DNA of 41,174 nucleotides, from contig JAMQPK010000077.1 of NCBI GenBank assembly GCA_023717525.1, positions 1-41,174 of the forward strand, in the 5' to 3' direction. The translations under genes and the position numbers were made by a program. Positions 24,442-32,794 of the stretch are shown piece after piece. The stretch comes from Vicinamibacterales bacterium. Lineage in GTDB: Bacteria; Acidobacteriota; Vicinamibacteria; Vicinamibacterales; JAMQPK01. The first letter of the stretch is position 1, and each line of letters begins with the position of its first letter. Below the pieces are notes generated by a model. That model made no database searches, was not told where the DNA came from, and was given only the letters and a program-made list of their open reading frames with translations.

Positions 24442-27400
24442 CTAGAAGATGAACCGAAGCTGCATCTGCACGGAACGCATGGCTTGCGCGCCGTTCACGG
24501 CCCCGGCGCCCGCGTTGGCTGGCGTCAGGCGCGTGCTGTTGACCGTGCCATCCGCGTTGAACTGGTTGTTGCGAATCGTCGTGGGATCCGATGGGTTGTT
24601 GTACTGAATGGCCGAGACCCGGGAGTTGTACACGACCGAGTTGAACACGTTGAACGCGTCGACACGGAATTGGATCTGGCGGGCGCCGCCGACTTTGATG
24701 TTCCGCGCGATCGCCAGGTCGGTCGTGTGGTCCCAGCAGCCGTTCAGCAGGTTGGCGCCGGACTCGTTGCCGGTGCTGTTGTAGGTCGGACCCGCGAACG
24801 CAGCGGCGTTGAACTGCGCGTACTGATTGCTCGAGCACCCCGATCCGTAATCGCCTGTCGGCCTGATGCGGGCAGTGTATTGCGGCGAGCCGGTCAGGTT
24901 CACGTTCGCGCCGGCCGTCTGATACGTGTAGGTCGCATCGTACGGAGCCCCTGACCCGGCGTAGTAGGCGCCAGAGATCTGCCAGTCGTTCGCAATGGCC
25001 GCCATCACCTTGCGCGCGCCGGTGCCGGGTTCCATGTCCGGCAGGTCGTAGATGAAAGTCGCCCTGATGAGCTGCCGGCGAAGTCCGACGTTCGAGATCA
25101 GCTCGTCGTTCGCTTCCTGGTAGCTTGCGAGGCCGATTGTGCCGTCCGTGTTGTGCACCAGATGCTGCGGCGAGAGCGTGTTGCCTTCGAAACGGAGCCC
25201 GACGGTCCACGCAAGGCCCGCTTGCCAGTTGTTGCGGAACCGTCGATTGAGCGCAATCTGCAGCGAATCGTAATTCGTGTGGAACCTCGGAGACGTCAAG
25301 ACGATCGGCCCGAGTCCGCGGAATGGCCTCATCAGATCCGTTGCCACCGCCATGGCGCCGGGAACGGTGCTCGCGGCTGCGGTCGCATCCTGATTCTGCG
25401 ATTGATAGGCGGCGCCGACATCCGGTGCGTTGAGATCGATTGGGTTCTGTCCGGCAGGTGTCGAGATCGATCCGAACGCGATGGAGTTGTAGTTGTGCGT
25501 GCCGACATAAGAGACGTCGAGCGCCGCGTACCAGGGCAGCGTCATCTGCACGCCCGCGTTCCACTGCGTGGCTGCGCCGATCTTGGCGTCGTATTGGTGA
25601 ATCAACATCACCGGCGGCGCCTGGAGAGCCGTCGTCCCGGCGGCGACCGATTGAAGCGTTGAATTGATGACAGTCGATCCCTGGCCGGTTGGAGGGTTGC
25701 CGATCTGGCCGAAGATCGCATCGCCCTGCGGCCTGTCGTAGAACACGCCGACGCTGCCGCGGAGGACCACGGTCTGACTCCCCGAGATGTCGTAGGCGGC
25801 GCCGATACGCGGTCCGAACACAAGCGAGTCTTCGATGTAGTTTTCCTTCGCAATGCCGTTGCCAGCCTGAATGACGCCGTTGGTTATGACGCCGGTGCCC
25901 GGAACGATCGTGCCGATGGCCACAGCCGTGTTCGGGCCGAGTGAGGTATTCGTTCTCGGATCGATCGCCACGCGATTGGCAGCCGCGCAGGTCGCGCCGG
26001 GCGTCGAGCAGCCCGGGAGGTAAAGCAACGGGGCGTTGGCCTTCGACCACTTCTCCGGGAAGAAGTTCGACGCCTGCTGTTTGATGTCGTACTGCGGCCC
26101 GTGATGCGTGAAGCGCATGCCGAGGTCGAGGGTCAGCTTCGGCGAGATTTTCCAGTTGTCCTGAAGAAAGAAGTCCTTGTTGTAGTAGCGGTAGTCGCCT
26201 TCGTAGAGTTGGTTCTGCTGCTGGAACTGCTGGAACACCCCGGTCGCCGCGTTGGCGAACGGGAACCCCGTATCGAGCGGGTTGTTGGTGTCGTTGGTGA
26301 AGGTGACGCGTCCCTCAAAGGGAAGCGCTCCCTGAGTCACCGTGCCGAGATTCTGCAGCTTGAGGCTGTCCTGCGACTGGTATCCAACCTTGAAGGTGTG
26401 GGCGCCCCAGAGCTTGGTCATGCTGATTGCCAGGTCTTTTGTGTTCTGCATGCAAAGGAACGTCGGATAGATCAGGCCGGGTGGCGGATTCGCAACGCGG
26501 CCGCCCCAGACGAATGCCGGGGCCAGGACGACCCGGCCGTTCTGGTAGAACGGCGCGTTCATCTCCTGAAGAACCTTTTCCTGGTACGTGCCGGCCGGCA
26601 CGAGTCCGTTCTGGTAGATTCGCGGGAAGCCCGTGAGCCCTGTATACGACGGGTCGGTATACGGGGTGTTGATGACGTTGCCGAGCTGGTTGCCCTGCGT
26701 GAGGCCCCACGTGGCTTCGAGTATCGTCGAGTTGTTCAACGTGTAGTCGACGGTGGCCGACGGGACGAGAATCGCCGGGAACTGGAATACGTTGTCGTTG
26801 TACCCCGGCAGCGTGCCGGCGTTTGTCTGCACCGTTGCGTTCTGCCCGGCGTATTTGGCGCTCACGCGCAGCTTCGACGACGCCTGCCAGTCGATTCTGA
26901 CAACGTGCTGATAGGTGTTGCTGTTCACATCCGGCGCAACCGCTTCGAGGTTGTAGTTGGCGCCAGGAATGCTCACGTTCGGCTGCGGGTAGCTCTTCAG
27001 GATGTTCATGCCGAGGCCGTAAAGCCGGCTCTGCGGGATTCTGCCGACCACGCCACCGTCCTGGAAGCATCCGCGTGTATCGGCCGCCGTGCAGGGCAGG
27101 CCGGTCGACGAATCGCGAATCAGATTGAAGAGAGCGCCGGCGTTATCGGTGGTCTGCGAGAAATCGCCCTGGCGTTCCAGCGCCGTCGGCACTCTGAACC
27201 GGGTGACCGCGCCCCCGGCCTTGCGCGGGGAGAACTGCTCGGAATAGAAGAAGAACAGGCTGTTCTTTCCGCCTGGCTTTCCGACCGGGCCGCCGATCGT
27301 GTAGCCCCAGTCGCGCTGTTTGGAGACGGTCTTCGGGTTGCCGTTGCGGTCGTTGACCCAGCTGTTCGAGCTCCAGTCGGAGTTGCGTTCGATATCGAAG

Positions 27401-28140
27401 AACGATCCGCGGAACTGGTTGGTGCCGCTCTTGGTGACGCCGGAAATCTGAATGCCAGTGGTGCGGCCATACTCCGCCTGGTAGGCAGAGGAAACGACCT
27501 TCACTTCGGCGATGGAATCGGAGTTCAGTTGCAGCCCCTGCTGGTTGCCGCCGGTGTTGACCGAGGAAATACCATCGAGCAGATAGTTCGTGCGCGCGCC
27601 GTCGAGCCGGGCCACGGCGCCGGTGGTATTGGTGGCGATGACCCCGGGAGTCAGCACGGCGTAGGCCGAGAAGTTCCGCAGCGCCATCGGCACGTTCTCG
27701 ACGACCTCTCGTGTGACGACGAAGGACCGGTCACCGGTCTGCGCCTGAATCATCGGGGCGTCCCCGGTGACGAGCACCGTTTCTTCCAGCGCTCCAACCT
27801 CGAGCATGAGCGGAGGAACTGCCGCGCGATCGCCAAGGCTGACGACCACCGCTTTCCGTTCGGCCGACTTGAACCCGACAAGCGACACTCTGACGGTGTA
27901 GGTGTCGGCCGGTACGTTGGCAAACACGTAGTCGCCGGTTTCCGTCGTGGTTGCCTCGAACGTGGTTCCGCGGGCCTCGCTGATCAGCGTGACTGTTGCG
28001 CCAGGAATCGCTCCGCCTTGTGTGTCTCGCACAGTACCTGCAACCGTCGAGGTCGACTGCGCTGCTGCGTTCGAGGCCAACATCGTCACTACTGCTGCGA
28101 CGACTGCCCACAGTATTACTTTGTACCCACTCATCTTCAT
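24442..28140 (-). CDS. Oar-like TonB-dependent receptor with carboxypeptidase-regulatory domain
   Basis: 1232 residues from the ATG at 28140, chosen because GGGGAG lies six bases upstream and a signal peptide follows (VILWAVVAAVVTMLASNAAAQ); the frame stays open to 28362. Residues ~30-115 are a carboxypeptidase-regulatory-like beta-sandwich (VAGTVRDTQGGAIPGATVTL). The plug contains LTPGVIATNTTG, NYLLDGISSVNTGG and EYGRTTGIQISGVTKSGTN. A long barrel follows, and the last residue is Phe (LRFIF), the outer-membrane insertion signal. Such receptors import large or scarce substrates across the outer membrane using TonB energy. The substrate is not identifiable. Upstream are a cupin and a PQQ-type dehydrogenase gene on the same strand. 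Confidence 0.93.
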   Translation of the reverse strand: MKMSGYKVILWAVVAAVVTMLASNAAAQSTSTVAGTVRDTQGGAIPGATVTLISEARGTTFEATTTETGDYVFANVPADTYTVRVSLVGFKSAERKAVVVSLGDRAAVPPLMLEVGALEETVLVTGDAPMIQAQTGDRSFVVTREVVENVPMALRNFSAYAVLTPGVIATNTTGAVARLDGARTNYLLDGISSVNTGGNQQGLQLNSDSIAEVKVVSSAYQAEYGRTTGIQISGVTKSGTNQFRGSFFDIERNSDWSSNSWVNDRNGNPKTVSKQRDWGYTIGGPVGKPGGKNSLFFFYSEQFSPRKAGGAVTRFRVPTALERQGDFSQTTDNAGALFNLIRDSSTGLPCTAADTRGCFQDGGVVGRIPQSRLYGLGMNILKSYPQPNVSIPGANYNLEAVAPDVNSNTYQHVVRIDWQASSKLRVSAKYAGQNATVQTNAGTLPGYNDNVFQFPAILVPSATVDYTLNNSTILEATWGLTQGNQLGNVINTPYTDPSYTGLTGFPRIYQNGLVPAGTYQEKVLQEMNAPFYQNGRVVLAPAFVWGGRVANPPPGLIYPTFLCMQNTKDLAISMTKLWGAHTFKVGYQSQDSLKLQNLGTVTQGALPFEGRVTFTNDTNNPLDTGFPFANAATGVFQQFQQQNQLYEGDYRYYNKDFFLQDNWKISPKLTLDLGMRFTHHGPQYDIKQQASNFFPEKWSKANAPLLYLPGCSTPGATCAAANRVAIDPRTNTSLGPNTAVAIGTIVPGTGVITNGVIQAGNGIAKENYIEDSLVFGPRIGAAYDISGSQTVVLRGSVGVFYDRPQGDAIFGQIGNPPTGQGSTVINSTLQSVAAGTTALQAPPVMLIHQYDAKIGAATQWNAGVQMTLPWYAALDVSYVGTHNYNSIAFGSISTPAGQNPIDLNAPDVGAAYQSQNQDATAAASTVPGAMAVATDLMRPFRGLGPIVLTSPRFHTNYDSLQIALNRRFRNNWQAGLAWTVGLRFEGNTLSPQHLVHNTDGTIGLASYQEANDELISNVGLRRQLIRATFIYDLPDMEPGTGARKVMAAIANDWQISGAYYAGSGAPYDATYTYQTAGANVNLTGSPQYTARIRPTGDYGSGCSSNQYAQFNAAAFAGPTYNSTGNESGANLLNGCWDHTTDLAIARNIKVGGARQIQFRVDAFNVFNSVVYNSRVSAIQYNNPSDPTTIRNNQFNADGTVNSTRLTPANAGAGAVNGAQAMRSVQMQLRFIF

Positions 28141-28225
28141 ACTGGCTCCCCAGATAGAAAGCTTGCGCCACGACACGTGCGCGCTCTGCGGTTTGGCTTT
28201 AGAACGCCCAGATCCTAACACGGGT

Positions 28226-28258
28226 GGCCTCAAGAGGCCGAGAACGGCCGCACCGTTC
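28226..28258 (-). other. Tandem hairpins upstream of the TonB-receptor gene
   Basis: GGCCTC-AA-GAGGCC (28226-28239) and GAACGG-CCGCA-CCGTTC (28242-28258) lie next to each other, 86-118 bases before the receptor start. Either could be an operator or a leader structure. The second one opens a sequence repeated near 35263. Confidence 0.35.
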
Positions 28259-28278
28259 GTACTGCCTACGAAGATTCG
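28242..28278 (-). repeat. 37-bp dispersed repeat, copy A
   Basis: 30 of 37 bases match 35263-35299, without gaps. Both copies are upstream of a minus-strand gene and in the same orientation relative to it. Read on the minus strand, both would encode R-(I/V)-FVGS-(T/A)-NG-(A/V)-AV, with several of the differences silent. Confidence 0.55.
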
Positions 28279-28394
28279 TGTTCGCCACGGCCCAGAGAAT
28301 GCTGTTCGTCGTGCCCATCGCGGAAATCGATGGCGTAGTGCTGTCACAACCAATCCCTTCATCGGACTCGTCTCCCTTGTGTTGTTGTCGCCAT

Positions 28395-28943
28395 CTAACG
28401 GACCTTGATGTTGAAGTACCAGAATGGGGGCTCGACCTCGCTGTACCAGTGCGGCACGCCTTTCGGAATGACGATCGAGTCGCCCGCGCTGAGATTGTGG
28501 GTGTTACCTCCGACAATTCTGGCGCCGCGAATTTCGTATTCGGGATGCGGATTATCGGGTCTCGACGCGGGGTGAGGATTGACGTCAACGACGGTACCGC
28601 CAGTGACGATGGTGGCCGAGCCTTTCACGATGTAGGTGACGTCGGTATCCATCAGATGCACTTCGGCTCCGCCCGGCCTGTCACGCTGAGCCGTCTCCAC
28701 CATGTAGGATCCATGGCTGTCGTGCAGCATCAGCGTCCGCTGCTCGAAACCGGTCGCGATTCTCTCCTTCGAGGAGTAGATCACCGGCTCAGCCGAGGCG
28801 GGCGCCGTGTACGTATCCGGCGTCCCGGCCGACGCCGCCGAAGTGGCCCCAATTTTCCTCTGCGGCCCCGTCTGGGCCCAGGTGGTGACAGCGAGCACGA
28901 CCACCGCGATGGCCGCAAGCGATGCTGATCTCTTTACAGTCAT
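28395..28943 (-). CDS. Exported cupin-domain protein
   Basis: 182 residues with an N-terminal signal (SLAAIAVVVLAVTTWAQ). The cupin core runs from about residue 95 to the end: HLMDTDVTYIVKGSATIVTGG (motif 1 lacks the usual double His) and LSAGDSIVIPKGVPHWY (motif 2 with its His). With few of the standard metal ligands present, it may bind rather than transform a ligand. The start has AGGG five bases upstream and lies 15 bases after the dehydrogenase stop, so the two are cotranscribed. The function is unknown; a periplasmic partner of the dehydrogenase is possible by context. Confidence 0.82.
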   Translation of the reverse strand: MTVKRSASLAAIAVVVLAVTTWAQTGPQRKIGATSAASAGTPDTYTAPASAEPVIYSSKERIATGFEQRTLMLHDSHGSYMVETAQRDRPGGAEVHLMDTDVTYIVKGSATIVTGGTVVDVNPHPASRPDNPHPEYEIRGARIVGGNTHNLSAGDSIVIPKGVPHWYSEVEPPFWYFNIKVR

Positions 28944-28958
28944 GATTCCCTCGCCTCA

Positions 28959-30242
28959 CTAGCGGCTCGACCCTCTGTAAATGACGCGCCAGATCTTGCC
29001 TTTGACGCTTTCGGTGATGTAGAGCGAGCCGTCCGGTCCTTGCGCTGTCCCGTTGGGACGAGCCACCGCATCGGCGGGGCTCATCAGCGGTTCCTTCCCT
29101 TTGAACCCGTCAGCGAACACTTCAAATTTGCCCGACACTTTGCCATTGACGAACGGCTGAAACACGACCTGGTAACCGGCCTGAGGGAGAGGCGTGTTGT
29201 TGTGGGAGCCGTGCGCAGCCATGAACAACCCTCCACGATATTTCGCCGGAAACTGCGTGCCGGTGTACGGCATCAAGCCCACGGGGGCGTAATGCGCCGG
29301 GAACGCCGCGACCGGTTGTTTGTACTGCGCACAGCGGCCGCCCTCTTCCTTGCCATCTCCCCCGTATTCCGGAGCGAGCCTCATCTTGTTGTTCTTGCCG
29401 TCCAGCCAGCAGTAGGGCCAGCCGTAGACGTCGCCCTCGCTGATTTCCAGCAACGGCTCGAGCGGCCTGAATGCGTTGTCTTCATCGGTGAACTTCGTGG
29501 GATAGAGGGTATTGAGCGAATCGCGGCTGTTCATCGCGGCGTAGAGTTTGCCGTTGTGCCACGCGAGCGCCACTGGCTGACGCATCCCTGTCGCATATCG
29601 GTTGGCGGGCGAGTACGTCTGCCCGACAATATCCGCCTTGAATCGCCAGATGCCGCCGCCGTCTGTGAGCATCGGGCACGGATCGGGCGCCACCGCGTTC
29701 GGGATCCTCTCCGTGCACGCATTCGACGGCAACCCGATATTCACGTACACGTTTCCCGCATCGTCGAAGGCGATGTCCTTGTCCTGGTGGCCGCCCGTCG
29801 TGCCGCGCATGCCACTGACAATTGCCTCTGCAAGGCCGACGGGCTTCAATTCGCCCGGCGTCATCTTGAAACGCTCGATCGATGTGGTCGTCGCGTAATA
29901 CAGGTAGCCGTTTCGCATCACCAGCCCTGTGGCGCCGTTGGTGCCGAACCGCTCCATGACGTCGGCCTTGCCGTCGCCATTGGTGTCCCGCAGGCCTGCG
30001 ATGCCGCCGGGGCGCGGCCCGATATTTCGCAGGGAGACGTAGATATCGCCAGTGGGAGTGACCAGGATGTGCCGCCCTCCCTCGCCCGCGCCTTCCGACA
30101 CAACCAGCGCGCAGAAGCCTGCGGGCAGCGTCAGGCCTCCGTCATTGGTATCGCACGCCGGCAGCGCACGCTGCCCGACGAGGTTGGCCGTGCCGAGTCC
30201 AGAAGCACACACCGCGACCAGGACGAGCATCGCGCGCTTCAT
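28959..30242 (-). CDS. PQQ-type glucose/sorbosone dehydrogenase family protein, periplasmic
   Basis: 427 residues with a signal peptide and a consensus Shine-Dalgarno (GGAGG, six-base spacing). Family blocks are LPAGFCALVV, RHILVTPTGDIYVSLR, GGHQDKDIAFDDAGNVYVNIG, RYATGMRQPVALAWHNGKLY, ISEGDVYGWPYCW, FMAAHGSHN and ARPNGTAQGPDGSLYITES. These match sugar dehydrogenases of the GSDH superfamily (sorbosone-dehydrogenase-like). Two cysteines (about 155-170 region and CWLDG) may form disulfides. It has a strong upstream promoter with a ~110-nt leader, unlike the leaderless genes nearby, and is followed by a cupin gene 15 bases downstream. Substrate and true cofactor are unproven. Confidence 0.9.
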   Translation of the reverse strand: MKRAMLVLVAVCASGLGTANLVGQRALPACDTNDGGLTLPAGFCALVVSEGAGEGGRHILVTPTGDIYVSLRNIGPRPGGIAGLRDTNGDGKADVMERFGTNGATGLVMRNGYLYYATTTSIERFKMTPGELKPVGLAEAIVSGMRGTTGGHQDKDIAFDDAGNVYVNIGLPSNACTERIPNAVAPDPCPMLTDGGGIWRFKADIVGQTYSPANRYATGMRQPVALAWHNGKLYAAMNSRDSLNTLYPTKFTDEDNAFRPLEPLLEISEGDVYGWPYCWLDGKNNKMRLAPEYGGDGKEEGGRCAQYKQPVAAFPAHYAPVGLMPYTGTQFPAKYRGGLFMAAHGSHNNTPLPQAGYQVVFQPFVNGKVSGKFEVFADGFKGKEPLMSPADAVARPNGTAQGPDGSLYITESVKGKIWRVIYRGSSR

Positions 30243-30342
30243 GGCTTTCCTCCTACGCAGACCCTGTCGGGCACCTAAGATCGCGCGCCAGATCTTCCCT
30301 GCGCGCCTCAGACCTGGCTCTCCCTACAAGCGACAAACGCTG

Positions 30343-30394
30343 ATACTTTATTGAGCAAGGTATCTCAGCTAGCTCCTCAAGTCAATCGGATCAC
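30343..30394 (-). promoter_or_regulatory. 52-nt conserved promoter element, copy 1
   Basis: On the minus strand: TTGACT (30380-30385), a 17-base spacer and TACCTT (30357-30362), reading toward the dehydrogenase gene at 30242. The 52 bases are 39/52 identical, with no gaps, to 32259-32310 on the plus strand. Conservation extends beyond the promoter boxes (TCCGATTGACTTG upstream and ATACCTTG..TCA..AAAGT downstream), and most differences lie in the spacer. An 8-bp palindrome AGCTAGCT sits in this copy's spacer. Confidence 0.65.
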
Positions 30395-30436
30395 CAACTG
30401 TACTGAAACTGACTGGTCAAGCCGGCGGTTCGTCGG

Positions 30437-31174
30437 CTAGTTCTTGAACTCGACCACGATCGCGTCGACGCGTGAGTCGTCCTGGTTCTCGCTCGTCTGG
30501 GTCGATGCACCGAACCAGCTGAACTCGCTCGCCTTATGCTGTTCGATGGTGTCTGTCTTCTGCCCGGCTGAAACCTGCTGGATGTGCTGGTCGGTGATAT
30601 AGACGACCAGACGATCGGCCAGCGCGTGCAGCGGCACGCGCTGGCGCGGGGCGAGCCGCAGCCGCAGCACGCGAACCTGGCTGTTCTCGAACTCGAGCGT
30701 GAACGCGCCGAGGGCAACTCGCACCGCATCGAGCGGGGTGCTCGCCTTCGTCGTGGCACTCCCCGCCTTCTTGATGCCGATGTCGACGATCATCGGGCCG
30801 GTGAAGGCCGGGGTCTTCCAGACTCGTGGGTCCAGCTCAGGCGGAATTTCGGAATAGTGAAACCCGCTCGCCGGGCTCCATTGCACTTCTCCCTCTTGCC
30901 ACTTCAGGTCGACGATGCCGCCGTCGAGGTAGTGGAGGCGCTCCCCTCCCGGATGCAGGTACACCATCACCCGGTTCAGCTTGTGGTCGTGCATTTTGCG
31001 CGTGGAGCCGGGAACGTCAACCGCCGGGTGCGGCGCGTTGACGATGACCTGGTCGTTCTCGAATGAGGGCTGCGCCGCCGGTTGTGGCGCCGCCTGCGCG
31101 TGCGCCGCGCCAGGCGACGCGAACGTCAGACCAAGCGCCAGCCAGCAGCCGGTTGAGAAGAGCGCGAGCTTCAT
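30437..31174 (-). CDS. Exported bicupin-like protein
   Basis: 245 residues from the ATG at 31174, with GGGAG eight bases upstream and signal peptide MKLALFSTGCWLALGLTFASPGAAHAQ. A start at 31192 would overlap the upstream stop (ATGA) and also works. Two similar halves are visible. The first has FENDQVIV, MHDHKLNRVMVYLHPG and HYSEIPPE; the second has FENSQVRVLRLRLAPRQRVPLHALADRLVVYITD. Both look like cupin-fold strands, with His residues retained mainly in the first half. This is a known layout for secreted acidobacterial proteins of unknown function. It is cotranscribed with the upstream MBL-fold gene, so a shared substrate is possible. Confidence 0.8.
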   Translation of the reverse strand: MKLALFSTGCWLALGLTFASPGAAHAQAAPQPAAQPSFENDQVIVNAPHPAVDVPGSTRKMHDHKLNRVMVYLHPGGERLHYLDGGIVDLKWQEGEVQWSPASGFHYSEIPPELDPRVWKTPAFTGPMIVDIGIKKAGSATTKASTPLDAVRVALGAFTLEFENSQVRVLRLRLAPRQRVPLHALADRLVVYITDQHIQQVSAGQKTDTIEQHKASEFSWFGASTQTSENQDDSRVDAIVVEFKN

Positions 31175-31188
31175 GACTTTGTCTCCCT

Positions 31189-32232
31189 TCATCGCTGCAG
31201 CGCGGCGATATTCGCCTCGCTGCACTCCTGCACGGCCTGAAACATCTTGCTCACACCCGGGATGCCCACCACGAAGGGATTGGGCGCATTCGGGTTCGCC
31301 TTCACCGCGTCGATGCGCTTGAAGTAGTCGCTGAACCCGTCGTGGTTCGATAGCAGCACGTCTGCGTTTGCCGCGCGCGCCAACCGCTCCAGCCGCATCG
31401 CGGAAGCGCTGTGCAGCGCCAGATTCTCCGCTCCGGTCTGCCGCCCGATCCCCGTGCCTCCCCAGAACGCCGCCATGTGGGTCACCCCCTTGATTTTCAC
31501 CGGTATCAGGAACGACAACGTACCAGGCGTGTGACCCGGGGTGATGTACACGGCGATCGTGGTGTCGCCAAGGGTATACCGCTGACCATCGGTGGCGTCG
31601 AGATCCCGCGCGGGAACGGGCGGGCCGTCCGCGGCGCCAGTGGCATTCTGCGTCCGCACGATGTCCCAGTCGGCTGGCGCCATATACACGCGCGGCTTGT
31701 AGAGAGCCTGAAGGTACTTCGCCCCGCCTACGTGATCGCGATGGTTGTGTGTTATGAAAATCACCTTAATATCGGCCGGGTTGAGACCGAGCTTCTTTAG
31801 GCCGTCATCCACGATCTCCTTGACGCTGTAATCGTACGTCGCGTCGATCAGGATGATGCCCGCCGCTGTGGTGACAGCCCAGGCCGATACGCCGCCGTTG
31901 CCGCTCTTGGTGGCCAGGACATACACGTTGTCGAAAACCTTCTCGGGATCGCGATACCAGGCATCGCGCGGGGGCGGCGGAGGGGGCGCGGCATTCGGAG
32001 CGGCGGGGGCCGGCGCCGGTTGAGCCGGCATGGGGGTTTGCTCCAGCGGACCGCACATCTGGCCGATCGCGGCCCGCCAGAGTTCACCGCCTGCGGCTCT
32101 GGCCGCGGCGATGTGCGTCGCCACCGCAGCCGGCACCGATGGGGCTTGCGCGCGCGCACCGGTCAGTCCCCAGGCGACGCCGAGCGTTGTGACGGTGCCA
32201 ATCAGAATTCGACTCGCGGAACGGGTCTGCAT
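31189..32232 (-). CDS. Secreted metallo-beta-lactamase-fold hydrolase (subclass B3-like)
   Basis: 347 residues with an N-terminal export signal and a Pro/Ala-rich spacer (~70-90). MBL motifs are THNHRDHVGG (HxHxDH, about residue 160), TPGHTPGTLSF (next ligand His) and NHDGFSDYFKRID (a late His). The spacing and the GHTPGTLSF block resemble subclass B3 enzymes, a group that also contains many non-lactamase hydrolases, so antibiotic resistance should not be assumed. The bicupin gene starts at or just after its stop. The pair is bracketed by two outward-facing copies of a conserved promoter element. Confidence 0.88.
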   Translation of the reverse strand: MQTRSASRILIGTVTTLGVAWGLTGARAQAPSVPAAVATHIAAARAAGGELWRAAIGQMCGPLEQTPMPAQPAPAPAAPNAAPPPPPPRDAWYRDPEKVFDNVYVLATKSGNGGVSAWAVTTAAGIILIDATYDYSVKEIVDDGLKKLGLNPADIKVIFITHNHRDHVGGAKYLQALYKPRVYMAPADWDIVRTQNATGAADGPPVPARDLDATDGQRYTLGDTTIAVYITPGHTPGTLSFLIPVKIKGVTHMAAFWGGTGIGRQTGAENLALHSASAMRLERLARAANADVLLSNHDGFSDYFKRIDAVKANPNAPNPFVVGIPGVSKMFQAVQECSEANIAALQR

Positions 32233-32258
32233 TGACGTGGCCTCACGGTCAAGATTCT

Positions 32259-32310
32259 GTGTTCCGATTGACTTGCGGACCGGAGTGCAATACCTTGTTC
32301 AGCAAAGTCT
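32259..32310 (+). promoter_or_regulatory. 52-nt conserved promoter element, copy 2
   Basis: TTGACT (32268-32273), a 17-base spacer, then TACCTT (32291-32296), pointing toward the broken NHL gene. It matches 30343-30394 in inverted orientation (39/52). Transcription would start near 32303, right where the remnant of the NHL signal peptide begins. Confidence 0.65.
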
Positions 32311-32794
32311 ACCAGTCTTCTCGTTCTCGCGCTCACTGTTCCCTTGATCGGCCAGGATGAGGCGCCGGCCGCTCCAGCCAACGGTACGGACCCCGATCAG
32401 ATCTAATGAGGCGCTGAAGAAGCTGCAGCACGGGCCTCAGCTGCCGCACGGCGTAACAATGGACGCACAGGGGAGGATCTATGTTGCGGACCGCGGCAAC
32501 TCACGCATACAGGTCTTCGATCGTTCGGGTAAGTTCCTCGCGAAGTGGATCGACATCGGCCAGCCGTGGGACGTCTACTACGCGTCGCAGGAGAATGCGT
32601 TGTATGTGTGCGACGGGCAGTACGATCGCATCACCAAGCTCAGTCTGGAGAGCAAGGTGCTCGGCGAACTGAGTCATTTTGGGAAAGCACCGGGCGAGCT
32701 GGATTTCGCGCACGCGATTACGGTGAGCCCCGACGGAGCCGACATTTACGTCGCCGAAATCAAGAACTGGCGCGTCCAGAAATGGTCGAGGTGA
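32302..32794 (+). pseudogene. Broken NHL-repeat (amidating-lyase-like) protein gene
   Basis: Two pieces in different frames. 32305-32406 encodes a signal-peptide-like KSTSLLVLALTVPLIGQ stretch ending at TAA, with no start codon. From 32357 the +1 frame is open and encodes the last ~110 residues of an NHL propeller: PHGVTMDAQGRIYVADRGNSRIQVFD, NALYVCDGQYDRITKLSLESKVLG and a C-terminal VAEIKNWRVQKW. Intact members of this exported family are roughly 350 residues, so about the first half of the propeller is missing. A promoter element still precedes it. The tail overlaps the convergent HAAS gene by 35 bases. A short functional protein from the ATG at 32357 is possible but lacks an export signal. 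Confidence 0.6.

Noticed and set aside
24392-26050. 552-codon minus-strand frame
   Set aside because: Alternative frame of the TonB receptor; Arg-rich, no domain.
26101-28218. 705-codon plus-strand open frame
   Set aside because: Lies entirely opposite the TonB receptor; Arg/Val/Glu-rich low-information product typical of antisense frames in GC-rich genes.
28259-28362. Longer N-terminus for the TonB receptor (start at 28362)
   Set aside because: It would place 74 residues before the signal peptide; the ATG at 28140 has its own ribosome site.
31189-32232. Beta-lactam resistance function for the B3-like enzyme
   Set aside because: Fold motifs alone do not show lactamase activity, and the operon partner is a bicupin rather than a resistance regulator.
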